From assembly GCA_050181465.1 (NCBI GenBank), contig JBFXDD010000005.1:124001-188000 (forward strand): 64,000 nt of DNA, written 5' to 3'. The DNA comes from JACRLW01 sp050181465. Lineage in GTDB: Bacteria; Planctomycetota; UBA1135; UBA2386. Each line of letters begins with the position of its first letter. Positions within the stretch are counted from its first letter, which is position 1. The notes under the pieces are model-generated. The model did not search any database. It saw nothing but the letters and a program-made list of their open reading frames with translations, and was not told where the DNA came from. The translations under genes were made by a program, and so were the position numbers. This document shows, piece after piece, positions 62,394 to 64,000 of the stretch.

Positions 62394-63724
62394 ACGATTC
62401 GCCCCGACGTCGCACACGGGAGGCTCGTCAGGTCGCGATGGAGGCGTTGCTTGCCTTCGCCGCCGATCCCGACGGTCGCATTCTCACCAAGCTCGAGCTG
62501 CACGACATGGACCCCCGCGACGCCGCGCTCGCCCGCGAGATCGCGCTGGGAGTCGTTCGGCGGCGCGATCTGCTCGATCACATCTGCACCGGCTACACCG
62601 AGCGCGGTTTGCCTGCCTATATCGAGGCGCGCTTCGCGTTGCGTATCGGCGCCTATCAACTCTGCTTCCTCGATCGCATTCCTCCGCATGCCGCGGTCGA
62701 CAGCAGCGTGAACCTGTGCGAAGCGCCGTCGCGCGGATTCGTCAATGCGGTGTTGCGACGGATCGCGGAGAGGGTGCTGCCGGCGAGTGAGTCGATCGGT
62801 CCCGATTCGGATCGTTTGGCTTTGCCAGGCAATCGTGTCATTCAACTCGGGTTGCCTTTGCCGCATCCGGAGCGCGATCCCGCCGGGTGGATGAGTGTGG
62901 TGGGCGGCATACCGATGTTCTTGGCGCAACGGTGGTTCGACCGTCATGGCCGGACTCGCGCGTTCGAACTCGTCGAGGCCGCGACCCGCAATGCGGGCGT
63001 GATGCTGCGCACGGTGCGCGTGAGTCGTGACGAACTGGCGGAGCGACTCCGCACCGAGGGCGTGCTCACCGAACCCGCCGTCCATCCTCGCGTGCTGCGC
63101 TGGAGCGATGGTGCGTCGCCGTTCGACACCCAGGCCTATCGCGACGGCTGTTTCGTCGCGCAGGACCCGACGTCGGTCCGCGCTGCGGAGGCAGTGGGAG
63201 CACAACCCGGCGAGACCATCTTGGACCTGTGCGCGGCACCGGGCACGAAGGCGTCGCTGTTGGCGGAAGCAGTGGGAGCGGAGGGCAAGGTCGTCGCGTC
63301 GGATCCGGATGCGCGGCGACGCGCTCGGATCGTCGACAACGTGCTGCGCTTGCGCATGCCCTGGATCAAGATCGGCGAGGATCCCCGACGCGGCATCGGC
63401 GCGGATCGCGTGCTCGCCGATGTGCCCTGTTCGAATACCGGTGTGTTGTCGCGGCGCGTGGAAGCGCGTTACCGATTGACCGCCGAGCGCATCTCCGAGT
63501 TGGTGGCGACGCAGCGCGAGATCCTCGCGCAGGCTCTCGAACTCGTGCGCCCTTCGGGAACCGTCGTGTATTCCACCTGCAGCATCGAGCAGGAGGAGAA
63601 TCACGACGTCGTCGCGCCGGTCGCGCGGGAATGGCAGGCCACGATCGTGGCGGAGCACACGACGTTTCCCGATCCGCCCCAGCACGACGGCGGCTATTTT
63701 GCGATTCTTCGCGCGCCTGATTGA
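62390..63724 (+). CDS. rsmB: 16S rRNA (cytosine-967) methyltransferase RsmB-like
   Basis: 444 residues from a GTG start overlapping the fmt stop. The N-terminal NusB-like helical domain (REARQVAMEALLAFAADPDG, YQLCFLDRIPPHAAVDSSVN) is followed by an RNA m5C methyltransferase: motif I LDLCAAPGTKASLLAEAV, motif IV DVPCSNTGVLSRR (Cys ~346), motif VI YSTCSIEQEENHD (Cys ~396). The two Cys are the catalytic and release residues of the family. The enzyme methylates C967 in helix 31 of 16S rRNA. DVPCS replaces the usual DAPCS. The fmt-rsmB order is common among bacteria. Confidence 0.93.
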   Translation: MNDSPRRRTREARQVAMEALLAFAADPDGRILTKLELHDMDPRDAALAREIALGVVRRRDLLDHICTGYTERGLPAYIEARFALRIGAYQLCFLDRIPPHAAVDSSVNLCEAPSRGFVNAVLRRIAERVLPASESIGPDSDRLALPGNRVIQLGLPLPHPERDPAGWMSVVGGIPMFLAQRWFDRHGRTRAFELVEAATRNAGVMLRTVRVSRDELAERLRTEGVLTEPAVHPRVLRWSDGASPFDTQAYRDGCFVAQDPTSVRAAEAVGAQPGETILDLCAAPGTKASLLAEAVGAEGKVVASDPDARRRARIVDNVLRLRMPWIKIGEDPRRGIGADRVLADVPCSNTGVLSRRVEARYRLTAERISELVATQREILAQALELVRPSGTVVYSTCSIEQEENHDVVAPVAREWQATIVAEHTTFPDPPQHDGGYFAILRAPD

Positions 63725-63780
63725 GCGTCGCGGGTCGGCGAGTCGGCTATTCTCGGCGGTCCCCCGAACGTCGAAACACC

Positions 63781-64000
63781 ATGGCCAGCCGTCCGAAGTC
63801 CGTCGCTTCTGCTTCCTCGAGTCCCGCCGCGCGGCCCCGTACGGGATCGCGAACGCGCGCCGCGTCCGGCGGCGCAGGACAACAAGGGCTCATGATCGGC
63901 ATCGGGGTCGCGGTAGTCGCGATCGCTGCCGTGATCTACTTCATGAACTCCGGTGGATCGGGCGGTGACTCGAACAGCGGTTCGAACTCGGCGGCGAAGC
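63781..64000 (+). CDS. Membrane protein, N-terminal part (3' truncated by window edge)
   Basis: The frame is open from ATG at 63781 to the end of the window (73 codons). A Ser/Ala/Arg-rich N-terminus (ASRPKSVASASSSPAARPRT) leads to a single hydrophobic segment (MIGIGVAVVAIAAVIYFM, ~residues 38-55) and then a Gly/Ser/Asn-rich stretch (GGSGGDSNSGSNSAAK). This is an N-in, single-pass membrane protein with an outer linker; the main domain is missing. It starts 56 bases after rsmB on the same strand. Family cannot be assigned. Confidence 0.7.
   Translation, partial: MASRPKSVASASSSPAARPRTGSRTRAASGGAGQQGLMIGIGVAVVAIAAVIYFMNSGGSGGDSNSGSNSAAK

Overview
The window looks like a high-GC Gram-negative (diderm) chromosome, most likely Planctomycetota of a deep or less-studied lineage. 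This is inference from gene content. Outer-membrane machinery is clear: LptD-like and LptA/LptC-like proteins, the Kdo-pathway isomerase KdsD, and an MCE/Mla lipid-transport pair. There are several ECF sigma factors, one fused to an exported C-terminal part, a Ser/Thr kinase with a TPR tail, and many large secreted proteins with no recognisable enzymatic motif. No CRISPR array, rRNA operon, phage or insertion-sequence transposase was seen. One tRNA (Arg, anticodon CCG) is present.

Layout. 1-4.7 kb: 3' end of zwf, a lipoprotein, a methyltransferase-TPR protein, a universal stress protein and opcA (G6PDH assembly factor). 4.7-11.3 kb: a secreted TPR protein, a CPA2 cation/proton antiporter, then a fused 2-oxoacid dehydrogenase E1 overlapping a FabD-like acyltransferase. 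11.3-15.1 kb is a DNA-damage neighbourhood: DEDDh exonuclease, hemerythrin-like protein, a small tail-anchored protein, lexA, a CDGSH protein and an O6-alkylguanine methyltransferase. Two copies of a GAAC-N7-GAAC-type site lie upstream of the lexA cluster. 15.1-25.5 kb: DUF1579-like and membrane proteins, a membrane-tethered ECF sigma factor, an M61 peptidase, tRNA-Arg, and an ECF/anti-sigma/RseB-like operon. 25.7-30.6 kb: a small helical protein and the tightly overlapped dnaN-dciA-gyrB replication cluster. 30.6-36.7 kb: two-MCE-domain protein plus a fused MlaF-MlaE transporter, an orphan MshEN-domain protein, a TatA/B-like protein and ettA. 36.7-43.4 kb: minus-strand envelope block (DNRLRE protein, LptD-like, a HEAT protein with a vitellogenin-like N-terminal part, a secreted protein). 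43.5-49.3 kb: ECF sigma factor, Ser/Thr kinase, recQ. 49.3-53.7 kb: accessory-looking stretch with three repeat copies, a Fur-box-like palindrome, a decayed gene duplicate and a degenerate beta-lactamase-fold protein. 53.7-64 kb: LptC/LptA-like giant, kdsD, scpA, a secreted protein, an unknown protein, fmt, rsmB and the start of a membrane protein.

The most distinctive structure is a family of nine dispersed palindromic elements. A short form is about 93-96 bp and a long form about 184-187 bp. They have CTAG/CTGG-type ends and about 25-bp terminal inverted repeats, always sit between genes, and in four cases supply the stop codon of the neighbouring gene. Other unusual points are the fused lipid-transport ATPase/permease, an MCE protein with a dead trypsin-like tail, a sigma factor tethered to the membrane, and an E1 dehydrogenase translationally coupled to an acyltransferase.
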